A DNA stretch of 64,000 nucleotides from an uncultured Lachnospiraceae bacterium. GTDB taxonomy: Bacteria; Bacillota; Clostridia; Lachnospirales; Lachnospiraceae. The first letter of the stretch is position 1. Each line of letters begins with the position of its first letter. Location of the stretch: NCBI GenBank assembly GCA_947591155.1, contig CANQDA010000002.1, positions 1 through 64,000 of the forward strand. The letters are read 5' to 3'. A model generated the notes under the pieces. The model was given only the letters and a program-made list of their open reading frames with translations, had not been told where the DNA came from and searched no databases. Positions 18,314 to 27,831 of the stretch are shown one piece after another. Both the position numbers and the translations under genes were made by a program.

Positions 18314-19195
18314 TTACTCCCACCTTCCGGAAGCCCCGCAGGGTAGGATCAGGCCGCTTCCGGTGACGGGCAGTCCGATCTCCTGTGAGTCGACATGGCC
18401 GCCGAAGCGTTTCAGCTCGGTCGCGATCATATAGCTGAGGACGGCCGGGGCTAGTCCGGTCGTGTAGGAGTTCACGAGGAAGAAGAGCGGATCGTCGCTC
18501 AGAAGCTTCGCACACAGCTGAATAAAGGAGTGGATCGAGTCCTCGATCTTCCAGATCTCGCCCTTCGGGCCGCGGCCGTAGGAGGGCGGATCCATGATGA
18601 TCCCGTCGTAGTGGTTGCCGCGGCGGATTTCACGTTCCACGAATTTTACGCAGTCGTCTACGAGCCAACGGATTGGAGCATCCGCAAGGCCGGAGGCGGC
18701 TGCGTTTTCTTTCGCCCAGCCGACCATGCCCCTGGAGGCGTCCACATGAGTCGCGGAGGCCCCGGCCGCCGCTGCGGCGAGCGTCGCGCCCCCGGTGTAG
18801 GCGAAGAGGTTCAGCACCTTGACAGAGCGGCCGGCTCTGACGGCGCTTTGTATCTTTTCGGAAAACCAGTCCCAATTGACCGCCTGCTCAGGGAAGAGCC
18901 CGGTATGCTTGAAACTGAACGGCTTCAGATGAAAGCGCAGCTTCCTGTCAAGGGCCGGGCTCTGATAGGAGATATCCCACTGTTCCGGCAGATCAAAAAA
19001 TTCCCACTCGCCGCCGCCCTTTTTGCTGCGGTGGTAGTGGGCATTACAGCTTTTCCAACCCCGATGTGTCTTTGGCGTGTTCCAGATCACCTGCGGATCC
19101 GGGCGCACGAGCAGATATCTGCCCCAGCGCTCCAGCTTTTCGCCCGCCGATGTGTCGAGCACCTCGTAGTCCGTCCATTGATTTGCGATCCACAT
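18314..19195 (-). CDS. Class I SAM-dependent methyltransferase
   Basis: Protein of 293 aa of the Methyltrans_SAM / RlmI-like group, which methylates rRNA cytosines in characterised members. The SAM site is VKVLNLFAYTGGATLAAAAA, with the acidic loop HVDASRGMVGWAKENAA; the catalytic-type motif is IIMDPPSYGRGPKG. The PUA domain found in RlmI is missing, so the exact substrate is unclear. The N-terminal part (WGRYLLVRPDPQVIW) is typical of the Clostridia homologues. The gene lies 12 bp after the EAL protein gene on the same strand and may share its transcript. Confidence 0.85.
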   Translation of the reverse strand: MWIANQWTDYEVLDTSAGEKLERWGRYLLVRPDPQVIWNTPKTHRGWKSCNAHYHRSKKGGGEWEFFDLPEQWDISYQSPALDRKLRFHLKPFSFKHTGLFPEQAVNWDWFSEKIQSAVRAGRSVKVLNLFAYTGGATLAAAAAGASATHVDASRGMVGWAKENAAASGLADAPIRWLVDDCVKFVEREIRRGNHYDGIIMDPPSYGRGPKGEIWKIEDSIHSFIQLCAKLLSDDPLFFLVNSYTTGLAPAVLSYMIATELKRFGGHVDSQEIGLPVTGSGLILPCGASGRWE

Positions 19196-19207
19196 ATGAT
19201 CTCTCCT

Positions 19208-21121
19208 TTATTGCGCCGCTACCAGCTGCATGAACTCCTGCTCCGGCACCGCTCTGGAGTAGTACCAGCCCTGCAGATAGTGGCAGCCCACTTTCGCGAG
19301 GTGTTCCCGCATTTCCTCTGTCTCGACGCCCTCCGCCACGATGCGGAGATCGAGCGCGTTCAGCATGCCGATCGTGTAGGAGAGCGTGATCCCGGCCTTC
19401 CGGTTCTTGAAGGAATCCCAGATGATATACTTGTCGATCTTGATCAGCTTGAACGGCATACGGTTGATGTAGTCGATGTTGGCGTTCCCCGAGCCGTAAT
19501 CGTCGAGGGAGAATACGATGCCGAAGTCAACCAGCTCCTGAATATTCTTCTGGACGATCACAGAGGAATCGGCCGTAGTGGTCTCCGTGATCTCGATGTT
19601 GATCTGCTGCGGCTTGACGTTGTAGTCCTCAAGGATCCGCTTGAAGCGGTCGGCAAATCCCGGCTGCCTCAGCTGTACGGGACTGATGTTTACTTCTATG
19701 TACTGTATGCTTGTGTCCGCGAGGTGGAAATCCCGGATGAACCTGCAAACTTTCCTGAGGATCATCTCACCCATCTCGACGATCATGCCGTTCTTCTCCG
19801 CGATCGGAATGAAATCCTCCGGCGAGATCCAGCCGAGCACATCGTCGTTCAGGCGCACGAGAGCCTCCGCGGAATTGTAGACATTATCCTTCACGGAAAA
19901 GATCGGCTGGTAGTACACCATCAGCTCGTCGTGGTCCATCGCGTGCTTGATGGCGGCCTCAATCGTTTTCTCCTGTCTGAGCTTGGAAAGGTCCAGATCG
20001 CCGACGTAGGTGACGCCGCCTTTTTTGGATTTTTTCGCGAAGCTGGTCGAATAGTCCAGCGTGTCGATCATGGAATCGTAGGAATCGGCGTCCTTCGGGC
20101 ATTCAATATAGCAGAGGGACGCGGACATCATGATCTCGGTCCCCGCTTCCGTGTGCCACGGCTGATGGAAGCGCTCCCGTATCTCCTGCGCGACGGAGGG
20201 AAGCTGGCCAAGCCGTTTGTCGATGACGAGATAGAACTGATCGGAGCCGAGCCGGAACACGACGCCGGACGAGCGGACCGTATTCAGATATTCGCCCACT
20301 TGAAACAGCAGGGAATCGCCGGTCTCCGCACCGTAGGTCCTGTTGATGAATTTGAAGTCGTCCATCGCCACAGAGATAACGCCGAAGGGTTTGCCCTCCG
20401 AGAACTTTCCATATAAATACTCTCTCAGGAAACGGCGGTTGAACTGCTTGGTCACCATGTCTGTCACAGTCCCGGCGTTTTGCTGGTAATGGAACATGAG
20501 CAGGCAGAGCGCGGTGATCATGAGATGCAGCATCGGCACATAGGCTGTCAGCTGGATCGCCGCCATAATGATACAAAAGATCAAGGTGAAAAGAAGGGGT
20601 ACGACCCGCAGAAACTGAAAATTTTTACGAAAACGAATGATCGTGATAAGCGATACAAGGAACATGACAGCATCGATCGCGTACAGGATCAGCGACGCAT
20701 AGGAGACCCGGTACACGCCGTCTTCAAGCGTGAACGCCCAGTGGGTGAAGTAGTTGACGGCAAGGACAATGACTTCGACTGCGATCGCGCCGATGAAGAG
20801 AGAATGCTGGATCTTACTTTTCAGGATATCGATATGGGCCAGCTGCAAAATATAGAACGTAAAGGTGATGCAGGTGATGTTGACCGCGAGGTTTGACAGC
20901 GTGAGCGCGAAGAAAGCGCCGTTGTAGCCGACGGCTTCTATGTTGCGTATCATCCACGTCGCGACGATCTCGAGGGTCGCCGATAAAAGGTCGTTGATGA
21001 GTAGCACAAGGAAAGCCCTGTGACTGCGCAGGGGAACCATCTTCTCGCTGAAAAAACAGACGAGGATCAATAATAGAAAAAACACTGACGCATAGTCGAA
21101 CGACAGATTCCAGCTGGCCAT
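19208..21121 (-). CDS. Membrane GGDEF/EAL protein, likely c-di-GMP phosphodiesterase
   Basis: Protein of 637 aa with an N-terminal block of about six to eight transmembrane helices (about 10-230), a GGDEF-like domain and an EAL domain. The GGDEF site reads RLGSDQFYLV, so the diguanylate-cyclase signature is lost and this domain may only bind nucleotide. The EAL domain keeps its key features: AEALVRL, EVNISPVQLR, INIEITETT, SLDDYGSGNANI, AEGVETEE and LQGWYYSRAV, consistent with active phosphodiesterase. The chosen ATG at 21121 follows GGAGG; a longer frame to 21205 is less likely. An extended -10 (TGtTATAAT on the minus strand, 21186-21191) lies upstream. Confidence 0.88.
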   Translation of the reverse strand: MASWNLSFDYASVFFLLLILVCFFSEKMVPLRSHRAFLVLLINDLLSATLEIVATWMIRNIEAVGYNGAFFALTLSNLAVNITCITFTFYILQLAHIDILKSKIQHSLFIGAIAVEVIVLAVNYFTHWAFTLEDGVYRVSYASLILYAIDAVMFLVSLITIIRFRKNFQFLRVVPLLFTLIFCIIMAAIQLTAYVPMLHLMITALCLLMFHYQQNAGTVTDMVTKQFNRRFLREYLYGKFSEGKPFGVISVAMDDFKFINRTYGAETGDSLLFQVGEYLNTVRSSGVVFRLGSDQFYLVIDKRLGQLPSVAQEIRERFHQPWHTEAGTEIMMSASLCYIECPKDADSYDSMIDTLDYSTSFAKKSKKGGVTYVGDLDLSKLRQEKTIEAAIKHAMDHDELMVYYQPIFSVKDNVYNSAEALVRLNDDVLGWISPEDFIPIAEKNGMIVEMGEMILRKVCRFIRDFHLADTSIQYIEVNISPVQLRQPGFADRFKRILEDYNVKPQQINIEITETTTADSSVIVQKNIQELVDFGIVFSLDDYGSGNANIDYINRMPFKLIKIDKYIIWDSFKNRKAGITLSYTIGMLNALDLRIVAEGVETEEMREHLAKVGCHYLQGWYYSRAVPEQEFMQLVAAQ

Positions 21122-21300
21122 AATGCCTCCGCCTTTTTCCGCAGATCCTGGGCAGTATATGCCGCAGGATCCTGATATATGATTGATTATAACATATATT
21201 TTCATTTCTTCCAGTATATTTTTACCGAAAGTTTGTGACTTTGAGGCCCATGTGGGACATGCATAAACGCGATCCGGCCCAGGGAGGTACCGTGTTGCGC

Positions 21301-21335
21301 TGTTTTGTACTGAAAAAAGTACAATTTATTTTTGG
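21301..21335 (+). other. Isolated hairpin with T-rich tail in the rpsJ upstream gap
   Basis: TTGTACT and AGTACAA (about 21305-21324) form a 7-bp stem with a GAAAAA loop, followed by TTTATTTTT. It resembles a weak intrinsic terminator on the plus strand, yet no plus-strand gene lies between 21122 and here. The rest of 21192-21300 shows nothing recognisable. Confidence 0.35.
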
Positions 21336-21354
21336 CGAAAGCGGAATTTTCTGC

Positions 21355-21383
21355 TTGCATTTGCCGTTCTTTTCCTGTATACT
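21355..21383 (+). promoter_or_regulatory. Main promoter of the S10 ribosomal operon
   Basis: TTGCAT (21355-21360), a 17-bp spacer, TATACT (21378-21383). The transcript would carry a leader of about 225 nt before rpsJ. Confidence 0.8.
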
Positions 21384-21480
21384 ATCAAAGCTGTGACATG
21401 ATAGCTGTGAAGCGTGAGGTTGCTGCAGTGCCCACCACTGCGGGTTTTCCGTGGAGCGAATGTCAAGTTATCGAAACTGG

Positions 21481-21577
21481 CGACAAGTCACTGTACAAAA
21501 TTTTAATGGTCCGGAAGTTTTCGGACACCGTGTGAGATGAGGATACACACGGGTGAGTGTACAGTCACCGCTTGTCG
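21481..21577 (+). promoter_or_regulatory. Structured leader RNA upstream of rpsJ
   Basis: A closing helix pairs CGACAAG (21481-21487) with CTTGTCG (21571-21577) and ACTGTAC (21490-21496) with GTACAGT (21559-21565), with a small internal loop between. It encloses GTCCG/CGGAC (21509-21513 with 21522-21526) and GTGTG/CACAC (21530-21534 with 21546-21550, extended by CACC/GGTG). An additional GCAGTG/CACTGC hairpin (21425-21441) lies nearer the promoter. The position suggests autoregulation by a ribosomal protein; that is inference. Confidence 0.55.
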
Positions 21578-21614
21578 TACTGAAACAGAGTGCGAAAAGG
21601 AGGCGACTTTTTTT

Positions 21615-21932
21615 ATGGCAAGTCAGGTAATGAGGATCACATTGAAGGCGTACGATCATCAGCTGGTGGACGCGTCTGCGAAGAAAATCATCGAAACTGT
21701 GAAGAAGAACGGATCTCAGGTGAGCGGCCCGGTACCGCTTCCGACGAAGCGAGAGGTAGTCACCATTCTCCGCGCCGTACACAAGGACAAGGATTCGAGA
21801 GAGCAGTTTGAGCAGAGGACCCACAAGAGACTGATCGACATCATTACACCGACCCAGAAGACGGTGGACGCGCTGTCCAGACTGGAAATGCCTGCAGGTG
21901 TCTACATCGACATCAAGATGAAGCAGAAGTAA
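21615..21932 (+). CDS. rpsJ: Ribosomal protein S10
   Basis: Small-subunit protein of 105 aa, also the partner of NusB in antitermination. Sequence [19 protein letters not shown], then [19 protein letters not shown], then [16 protein letters not shown] is diagnostic. The ATG at 21615 lies 10 nt after AAAAGGAGGCG and a T run; ATG 21630 is another possible start. First gene of the S10 operon, preceded by a long structured leader. Confidence 0.97.
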   Translation: MASQVMRITLKAYDHQLVDASAKKIIETVKKNGSQVSGPVPLPTKREVVTILRAVHKDKDSREQFEQRTHKRLIDIITPTQKTVDALSRLEMPAGVYIDIKMKQK

Positions 21933-22044
21933 GCAGTATAATTTTATGAAGCAAATCCTATTCAGGTTGATATTTATATCAGGCTCTGTTGACTAGGATG
22001 ATCGCCGGATGGCGATCCGCTGTGGAAAAACAGGAGGTAAAGGA

Positions 22045-22680
22045 ATGAAGAAAGCGATTTTGGCAACAAAAGTCGGAATGACTCAAATCTTCAGTGACGA
22101 CGGGGTGCTCACTCCGGTGACGGTTCTTCAGGCCGGTCCGTGCGTGGTCACGCAGGTGAAGACGGTGGAGAACGACGGTTACAGCGCAGTACAGGTCGGT
22201 TTTGTCGACAAGAGAGAGAAGCTTGTGGCGAAGCCGCAGAAGGGCGCGTTCGACAAAGCAGGCGTCGCTTACAAGAGGTATGTCAGAGAGTTTAAGTTTG
22301 AGGACGCCGAGAGCTATGAGGTGGCGCAGGAGATCAAGGCGGACATCTTCGCGGCGGGCGACAAGATCGACGCGACGGCGATTTCCAAGGGCAAGGGCTT
22401 TCAGGGCGCGATCAAGAGACACGGCCAGCACAGAGGGCCGATGACGCACGGTTCCAAATACCATCGTCATGCAGGTTCCAACGGCGCCGCATCCGATCCG
22501 AGCAGGGTCTTCAAGGGAAAGAAGATGCCGGGGCGCATGGGCGGCAAGAAGGTGACGGTTCAGAATCTCGAAATAATTCGCGTGGACGCGGAGAACAATC
22601 TTATCTTGGTCAAGGGCGCGGTTCCCGGACCGAAGAAATCACTGATCACCGTCAAGGAGACGGTGAAGTCCGGTAATTAA
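22045..22680 (+). CDS. rplC: Ribosomal protein L3
   Basis: Large-subunit protein of 211 aa that reaches the peptidyl-transferase centre. It starts [20 protein letters not shown] and has the family signature [19 protein letters not shown] followed by [20 protein letters not shown]. The ATG at 22045 follows GGAGGTAAAGGA; the 12 codons upstream are in frame but lack a ribosome site. Normal position after rpsJ. Confidence 0.97.
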   Translation: MKKAILATKVGMTQIFSDDGVLTPVTVLQAGPCVVTQVKTVENDGYSAVQVGFVDKREKLVAKPQKGAFDKAGVAYKRYVREFKFEDAESYEVAQEIKADIFAAGDKIDATAISKGKGFQGAIKRHGQHRGPMTHGSKYHRHAGSNGAASDPSRVFKGKKMPGRMGGKKVTVQNLEIIRVDAENNLILVKGAVPGPKKSLITVKETVKSGN

Positions 22681-22710
22681 GCCTGAACTCGGGAAAGGAG
22701 GAAGACACAG

Positions 22711-23331
22711 ATGGCGAATGTAGCTGTTTATAATATGGAAGGCAAAGAAGTCGGAAAGATGGATCTGAATGACGCCGTGTTCGGCGTGGAAGTCAACGAG
22801 CATCTGGTGCATCTGGCAGTCGTAAGCCAGCTCGCGAACAAGCGTCAGGGCACACAGAAGGCGAAGACGCGCTCTGAAGTTTCCGGCGGCGGCAAGAAAC
22901 CGTGGAGACAGAAGGAGACCGGTCACGCGAGACAGGGTTCGACGAGGGCTCCGCAGTGGACGGGCGGCGGTGTTGTATTCGCGCCGACACCGAGAGATTA
23001 CTCGTTCAAGATGAACAAGAAAGAGAAGCAGCTGGCGCTCAAGTCCGCGCTCACAAGCAGAGTGCAGGAGAACAAGCTGATCGTTCTCGACGAGCTGAAG
23101 TTCGATACAATCAAGACGAAGAACATGAAGGCGGTTCTCGATGCGCTGAAGGTTGATAAGGCTCTGGTAGTCCTGGGCGACAACGATCAGAACGTCGTGC
23201 TCTCCGCCCGCAACATCGCGGATGTGAAGACGGCGCTTACCAACACGATCAACGTATTCGACATTCTGAAATACAACACGGTAGTCGTCACAAAGGCTGC
23301 GGTGGAAGCGATTGAGGAGGTGTATGCGTAA
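22711..23331 (+). CDS. rplD: Ribosomal protein L4
   Basis: Large-subunit protein of 206 aa lining the exit tunnel. The extended loop [20 protein letters not shown] is clear, and the globular part follows. In enterobacteria L4 represses its own operon through the S10 leader; whether this happens here is unknown, but a structured leader exists. Its stop codon overlaps the L23 ATG by one base (TAATG). Confidence 0.97.
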   Translation: MANVAVYNMEGKEVGKMDLNDAVFGVEVNEHLVHLAVVSQLANKRQGTQKAKTRSEVSGGGKKPWRQKETGHARQGSTRAPQWTGGGVVFAPTPRDYSFKMNKKEKQLALKSALTSRVQENKLIVLDELKFDTIKTKNMKAVLDALKVDKALVVLGDNDQNVVLSARNIADVKTALTNTINVFDILKYNTVVVTKAAVEAIEEVYA

Positions 23332-23630
23332 TGGCAGATATCAAGTATTATGACGTGATCCTCAGACCGGTAGTTACAGAGAAGAGCATGAACGCGATGG
23401 CCGAGAAGAAGTATACATTCCTCGTGCATCCGGACGTGACGAAGAGCCAGGTCAAGGAAGCGGTCGAGAAGATGTTCGAGGGGACCAAGGTCAAGAAGGT
23501 CAACACGATGAACCTCGAGGGCAAGACCAGAAGACGCGGCATGACCTTCGGCAAGACGGCGAAGACGAAGAAAGCGATCGTCACGCTCACCGAAGACAGC
23601 AAGGACATTGAGATTTTCGAGGGGCTGTAG
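23331..23630 (+). CDS. rplW: Ribosomal protein L23
   Basis: Protein of 99 aa at the tunnel exit, docking site for trigger factor and SRP. Motifs: [20 protein letters not shown] near the start and [16 protein letters not shown] later. It overlaps rplD by one base. It is followed by an unusual 312-bp gap filled with two repeat elements before rplB. Confidence 0.96.
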   Translation: MADIKYYDVILRPVVTEKSMNAMAEKKYTFLVHPDVTKSQVKEAVEKMFEGTKVKKVNTMNLEGKTRRRGMTFGKTAKTKKAIVTLTEDSKDIEIFEGL

Positions 23631-23731
23631 GCATTGAACGCTTGACGAAGCGAAGCTGAGTCTAGCGAGAAAGCCCACCCGAACGCTTGGCGAATGACGA
23701 GCAACGTGAGGAATGAGCCTAGTGAGAGCGG
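23631..23731 (+). repeat. Family A double-hairpin repeat, copy 1
   Basis: Two imperfect hairpins in tandem: CGCTTGAC/GTCTAGCG (23639-23646 with 23660-23667) and CGCTTGGC/GCCTAGTG (23684-23691 with 23717-23724), joined by GAAAGCCCACC. It aligns over about 100 bp with the copy at 28604-28704. It starts directly after the L23 stop codon. Confidence 0.7.
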
Positions 23732-23780
23732 TATTTCCCCTCTACGACACACACCGATGTGTTGAACAAGCATAATCCAC

Positions 23781-23874
23781 GAACAGCAGCGTTGGATTTT
23801 CGGCGTGGTTTCTGAGGAAAGTTTACAAATACTTTCCCGAAGAAAGCACCCGAAAGGGTACCGCCGCTGCGTTC
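23781..23874 (-). repeat. Family C long-hairpin repeat, copy 1
   Basis: The ends GAAC-AGCAGCG (23781-23791) and CGCTGCGTTC (23865-23874) are complementary, and the tip pairs GGAAAGT with ACTTTCC. On the minus strand it contains CGGTACCCTTTCGGG and CGAAAATCC, close to the family C boxes at 40073 and 53338. Its direction is opposite to the other copies. Confidence 0.6.
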
Positions 23875-23942
23875 GGTAAGTCGTAAAAAACGGCACTTAT
23901 ATGCGGCGACGCATGATAACAAATATCGAAAGGAGAAACATC

Positions 23943-24785
23943 ATGGGAATCAAGACATACAACCCATATACACCTTCCAGAAGACACATGACAGGTTCCG
24001 ACTTCGCTGAGATCACGAAGAAGGAGCCGGAGAAGGCTCTTCTGGTATCACTGCAGAAGCAGTCGGGCCGTAACAACCAGGGTAAGATCACGGTGAGACA
24101 CCGTGGCGGCGGCTCCAGAAGAAAATACAGGATCATCGATTTCAAGAGAAACAAAGATGGTATCCCGGCAAAGGTGATCGGCATTGAGTACGATCCGAAC
24201 AGGACGGCAAACATCGCGCTGATCTGCTACGCGGACGGCCAGAAGGCATACATCCTGGCGCCGCAGGGACTCAAGGACGGTATGACGGTCATGAACGGAC
24301 CGCAGGCTGAGGTGCACGTGGGCAACTGCCTGCCTCTTTCCGAGATCCCGGTCGGTACTATGGTTCACAATATCGAGCTCTATCCGGGCCACGGCGGACA
24401 GCTGGTCCGTTCCGCGGGCAACGGGGCACAGTTGATGGCAAAGGAAGGTAAGTACGCGACACTGAGACTTCCATCAGGCGAGATGAGAATGGTTCCGGGC
24501 AACTGCCGCGCGACCATAGGCGTCGTAGGCAACGCGGAGCACAACCTGATCAACATCGGTAAGGCGGGAAGAAAGCGCCACATGGGTATCCGCCCGACCG
24601 TCCGCGGTTCTGTCATGAACCCGAACGACCACCCGCACGGCGGTGGTGAGGGCAAGGCCGGTATCGGTCGTCCGGGCCCGAGCACTCCGTGGGGCAAGCC
24701 GGCTCTCGGCCTGAAGACCAGGAAGCGCAAGAAAGCATCGAACAAGCTGATCATTAGAAGAAGAGATGGCAAGGCTATCAACTAG
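23943..24785 (+). CDS. rplB: Ribosomal protein L2
   Basis: Protein of 280 aa needed for subunit joining and peptidyl-transferase activity. Starts [20 protein letters not shown]; the C-terminal signature [20 protein letters not shown] and [16 protein letters not shown] are present. The ATG at 23943 follows GAAAGGAG; a longer in-frame reading from 23901 runs into the repeat-rich gap. A cistron break of more than 300 bp before rplB is unusual. Confidence 0.97.
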   Translation: MGIKTYNPYTPSRRHMTGSDFAEITKKEPEKALLVSLQKQSGRNNQGKITVRHRGGGSRRKYRIIDFKRNKDGIPAKVIGIEYDPNRTANIALICYADGQKAYILAPQGLKDGMTVMNGPQAEVHVGNCLPLSEIPVGTMVHNIELYPGHGGQLVRSAGNGAQLMAKEGKYATLRLPSGEMRMVPGNCRATIGVVGNAEHNLINIGKAGRKRHMGIRPTVRGSVMNPNDHPHGGGEGKAGIGRPGPSTPWGKPALGLKTRKRKKASNKLIIRRRDGKAIN

Positions 24786-24812
24786 TATGAGATTATTAAA
24801 GGAGGTAAACCA

Positions 24813-25094
24813 ATGGCTCGTTCATTGAAAAAAGGACCGTTTGCTGACGAAAGTTTACTGAAAAAAGTAGATGCCATGAATGCGGCAGGAAACAAGCAGG
24901 TGATCAAGACCTGGTCTCGCCGCTCCACAATTTTCCCGCAGATGGTCGGACATACGATTGCGGTTCACGACGGAAGAAAGCATGTGCCGGTATATATCAC
25001 CGAGGACATGGTAGGCCATAAGCTTGGCGAGTTCGTCGTCACCAGAACTTACAGAGGACACGGCAAAGACGAGAAGAAATCCGGCGTCCGCTAA
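24813..25094 (+). CDS. rpsS: Ribosomal protein S19
   Basis: Small-subunit head protein of 93 aa, partner of S13. Starts [20 protein letters not shown]; the signature [20 protein letters not shown] and [12 protein letters not shown] are typical. AAAGGAGG precedes the ATG; normal order between L2 and L22. Confidence 0.97.
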   Translation: MARSLKKGPFADESLLKKVDAMNAAGNKQVIKTWSRRSTIFPQMVGHTIAVHDGRKHVPVYITEDMVGHKLGEFVVTRTYRGHGKDEKKSGVR

Positions 25095-25128
25095 CTGGCG
25101 CGGAAATTGAAAGGAGGCAATATCCAAA

Positions 25129-25515
25129 ATGGCGAAAGGACATAGATCCCAGATTAAGAGAGAGAGAAATGCTCAGAAGGATACGAGGCCGTCAGCGAAG
25201 CTGTCTTACGCGAGAGTTTCCGTTCAGAAGGCCTGCTTCGTTCTGGATGCGATCAGAGGCAAGGATGTGAATACCGCGCTCGCGATCGTGACCTACAATC
25301 CGAGATACGCTTCTGAGCTGATCGCAAAGCTGCTGAAGTCGGCGATCGCGAACGCTGAGAACAACAACGGCATGAACAGGGAGAACCTGTACGTAGAGGA
25401 ATGCTACGCGAACAAGGGGCCGACAATGAAGAGGATCAGACCGAGGGCGCAGGGCAGAGCTTACAGGATCGAGAAGCGCATGAGCCACATCACTATCGTT
25501 CTGAATGAGAAATAA
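25129..25515 (+). CDS. rplV: Ribosomal protein L22
   Basis: Protein of 128 aa whose long hairpin lines the exit tunnel near the macrolide site. The core [20 protein letters not shown] and the hairpin [19 protein letters not shown] are intact, with no sign of the insertions or deletions seen in macrolide-resistant mutants. AAAGGAGGCAATATCCAAA precedes the ATG. Confidence 0.97.
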   Translation: MAKGHRSQIKRERNAQKDTRPSAKLSYARVSVQKACFVLDAIRGKDVNTALAIVTYNPRYASELIAKLLKSAIANAENNNGMNRENLYVEECYANKGPTMKRIRPRAQGRAYRIEKRMSHITIVLNEK

Positions 25516-25526
25516 GGAGGACAATC

Positions 25527-26177
25527 ATGGGACAGAAAGTTAATCCACACGGTCTTAGAGTCGGTGTTATCAAAGACTGGGATTCCAAATGGTACGCAGA
25601 GGCTGATTTCGCGGATTGCCTGGTAGAGGATCACGAGATCAGGACCTACCTGAAGAAGAGATTATACAGCGCAGGTGTCTCCAAGATTGAAATCGAGAGA
25701 GCATCTGACCGCGTGAAGGTCGTCATCCACACCGCGAAGCCGGGCGTAGTCATCGGCAAGGGCGGCGCTGAGATCGAGAAGCTGAAGGCGGATCTTCAGA
25801 AGAAGATCGACAAGAAACTGATTGTAGATATCAAGGAGATCAAGAGACCGGACAAGGACGCTCAGCTTGTGGCGGAGAACATTGCGCAGCAGCTTGAGAA
25901 CCGTGTTTCCTTCCGTCGCGCGATGAAGTCGACGATGGGCAGGAGCATGAAGGCCGGCGCGCTCGGCATCAAGACGGCCGTATCCGGACGTCTCGGCGGC
26001 GCGGACATCGCGCGTTCCGAGTTTTACAGCGAGGGCACGATTCCGCTTCAGACACTGAGGGCAGACATCGACTATGGATTTGCCGAGGCAGATACCACGT
26101 ACGGCAAGCTTGGCGTAAAGGTTTGGATCTACAAAGGCGAGGTACTTCCATCTAAAAAAGAAGGGAGCGATAAATAA
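25527..26177 (+). CDS. rpsC: Ribosomal protein S3
   Basis: Protein of 216 aa at the mRNA entry site. Starts [20 protein letters not shown]; the KH domain motif is [19 protein letters not shown] and the C-terminal domain has [20 protein letters not shown] and [19 protein letters not shown]. The stop codon shares one base with the rplP ATG. Confidence 0.97.
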   Translation: MGQKVNPHGLRVGVIKDWDSKWYAEADFADCLVEDHEIRTYLKKRLYSAGVSKIEIERASDRVKVVIHTAKPGVVIGKGGAEIEKLKADLQKKIDKKLIVDIKEIKRPDKDAQLVAENIAQQLENRVSFRRAMKSTMGRSMKAGALGIKTAVSGRLGGADIARSEFYSEGTIPLQTLRADIDYGFAEADTTYGKLGVKVWIYKGEVLPSKKEGSDK

Positions 26178-26617
26178 TGTTAATGCCGAAAAGAGTGAAA
26201 CGTCGTAAGCAGTTCCGCGGCTCCATGAAGGGCAAGGCTCTTCGCGGAAACAAGATCACCTACGGTGATTTCGGCCTCGTGGCTACAGAGCCGTGCTGGA
26301 TCAAATCGAACCAGATCGAGGCAGCCCGTATTGCTATGACTCGTTATATCAAGCGTGGCGGTAAAGTCTGGATCAAGATCTTTCCGGATAAGCCGGTGAC
26401 GGCGAAGCCGGCAGAGACACGTATGGGTTCCGGTAAAGGAACACTGGAGTATTGGGTGGCAGTCGTTAAGCCGGGCCGCGTTATGTTTGAGCTGGCGGGA
26501 GTTCCCGAGGATGTTGCCCGTGAGGCATTGCGTCTTGCCATGCACAAGTTGCCCTGCAAATGTAAGATCGTTTCTCGTGCAGACTTAGAAGGCGGTGATA
26601 ACAGTGAAAACGAATAA
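26177..26617 (+). CDS. rplP: Ribosomal protein L16
   Basis: Protein of 146 aa near the A-site tRNA elbow. Starts [20 protein letters not shown], the usual L16 start; the motif [20 protein letters not shown] is diagnostic. The ATG overlaps the S3 stop by one base. Its end overlaps the L29 start by 14 bases. Confidence 0.96.
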   Translation: MLMPKRVKRRKQFRGSMKGKALRGNKITYGDFGLVATEPCWIKSNQIEAARIAMTRYIKRGGKVWIKIFPDKPVTAKPAETRMGSGKGTLEYWVAVVKPGRVMFELAGVPEDVAREALRLAMHKLPCKCKIVSRADLEGGDNSENE

Positions 26618-26813
26618 ATATGTAGAAGAGTTGAACAACAAGACGGTAGCGGAGCTGAACGAAGAATTAGTAGCTGCGAAGAAAGAGCTTTTCAATCTGA
26701 GATTCCAGAACGCAACGAACCAGCTTGATAACACAAGCAGAATCAGGGAGGTTCGCAAGAACATCGCCAGAATTCAGACTGTTATCACAGCGAAGCAGAA
26801 GGCGAACGCGTAA
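26604..26813 (+). CDS. rpmC: Ribosomal protein L29
   Basis: Protein of 69 aa at the tunnel exit next to L23. Sequence [20 protein letters not shown] then [20 protein letters not shown] and [16 protein letters not shown] is typical. I choose the GTG at 26604, seven bases after AAGGCGGT; a GTG at 26595 falls inside that ribosome site. It overlaps rplP by 14 bases. Confidence 0.92.
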   Translation: MKTNKYVEELNNKTVAELNEELVAAKKELFNLRFQNATNQLDNTSRIREVRKNIARIQTVITAKQKANA

Positions 26814-26847
26814 GCTGAGCTTCGATTAAGGGAAAGGAGAATATTCC

Positions 26848-27102
26848 GTGGAAAGAAATCTTAGAAAGACCCGTACAGGTAAGGTCGTCAGCGATAGAAT
26901 GGACAAGACAATCGTTGTTGCGGTAGAGGATCACGTAAGGCATCCGCTTTACAACAAGATCGTGAAGAAAACCTACAAGCTCAAGGCTCATGACGAGAAC
27001 AACGAGTGCAATATCGGAGACACCGTAAAAGTGATGGAGACGAGACCGCTGTCCAAGGATAAAAGATGGAGACTGGTCGAGATCGTCGAAAAAGTGAAAT
27101 AA
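26848..27102 (+). CDS. rpsQ: Ribosomal protein S17
   Basis: OB-fold 16S rRNA-binding protein of 84 aa. Starts with GTG ([20 protein letters not shown]); [20 protein letters not shown] is the family signature. GGAAAGGAG lies 9 nt before the GTG. Normal order after L29. Confidence 0.95.
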   Translation: MERNLRKTRTGKVVSDRMDKTIVVAVEDHVRHPLYNKIVKKTYKLKAHDENNECNIGDTVKVMETRPLSKDKRWRLVEIVEKVK

Positions 27103-27120
27103 TATAGGAGGTATATCGGC

Positions 27121-27489
27121 ATGGTACAGCAGGAAACCAGACTGAGAGTTGCTGATAACACCGGCGCAAAAGAGCTTCTGTGCATTCGTGTTATGGGTGG
27201 TTCTACAAGAAGATATGCAGGTATTGGCGATATCATCGTTGCCACGGTCAAAGATGCAACGCCGGGCGGCGTTGTCAAAAAGGGCGACGTTGTGAAAGCA
27301 GTCGTAGTCCGTACAGTGAAGGGTGTCCGCCGCAAAGACGGTTCTTACATCAGATTCGACGAGAACGCGGCTGTTATCATCAAGGAGGATATGACTCCGA
27401 GAGGAACCCGTATATTTGGGCCGGTAGCCAGAGAGCTTCGTGACAAGAAGTTCATGAAGATTGTTTCCCTGGCTCCGGAAGTATTATAA
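27121..27489 (+). CDS. rplN: Ribosomal protein L14
   Basis: Protein of 122 aa at the subunit interface. Starts [20 protein letters not shown]; signature [20 protein letters not shown], end [18 protein letters not shown] precedes the ATG. Length and sequence are entirely normal. Confidence 0.97.
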   Translation: MVQQETRLRVADNTGAKELLCIRVMGGSTRRYAGIGDIIVATVKDATPGGVVKKGDVVKAVVVRTVKGVRRKDGSYIRFDENAAVIIKEDMTPRGTRIFGPVARELRDKKFMKIVSLAPEVL

Positions 27490-27502
27490 GGAGGGCCGAA
27501 GC

Positions 27503-27802
27503 ATGAATAAGATCAAGACAGGCGATACGGTCGTTGTGATCGCAGGTAAGGATAAGGGCAAGGACGGAAAGGTCCTGGCTGTGAAGGACGGCAAGGTCCT
27601 CGTCGAGGGCATCGGTATGGTGACGAAGCACACAAAACCGTCGGCTGCGAACCAGCAGGGCGGCATCGTGCAGAAGGAGTCCTACATCGACGCTTCCAAC
27701 GTAATGTATCTGCATAACGGCAAGGCGACACGCATCGGTTTCAAAGTGGAAGACGGTAAGAAGGTCCGCGTAGCGAAGTCTACCGGCGAAGTGATCAAGT
27801 AA
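27503..27802 (+). CDS. rplX: Ribosomal protein L24
   Basis: Assembly-initiator protein of 99 aa with a KOW motif ([20 protein letters not shown]) and the segment [20 protein letters not shown]. The ATG at 27503 follows AAGGAGGGCCGAAGC; the longer frame from 27461 overlaps the end of rplN and is rejected. Confidence 0.96.
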   Translation: MNKIKTGDTVVVIAGKDKGKDGKVLAVKDGKVLVEGIGMVTKHTKPSAANQQGGIVQKESYIDASNVMYLHNGKATRIGFKVEDGKKVRVAKSTGEVIK

Positions 27803-27831
27803 GAGACTAGGAAGAGAGGAGGTCGCACAAG

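Noticed and set aside
18530..20416. Open frame of 628 codons on the plus strand opposite the methyltransferase and EAL genes
   Set aside because: It is antisense to two clear protein families, is rich in Arg/His/Leu as usual for shadows of GC-rich genes, and has no ribosome site or known motif.
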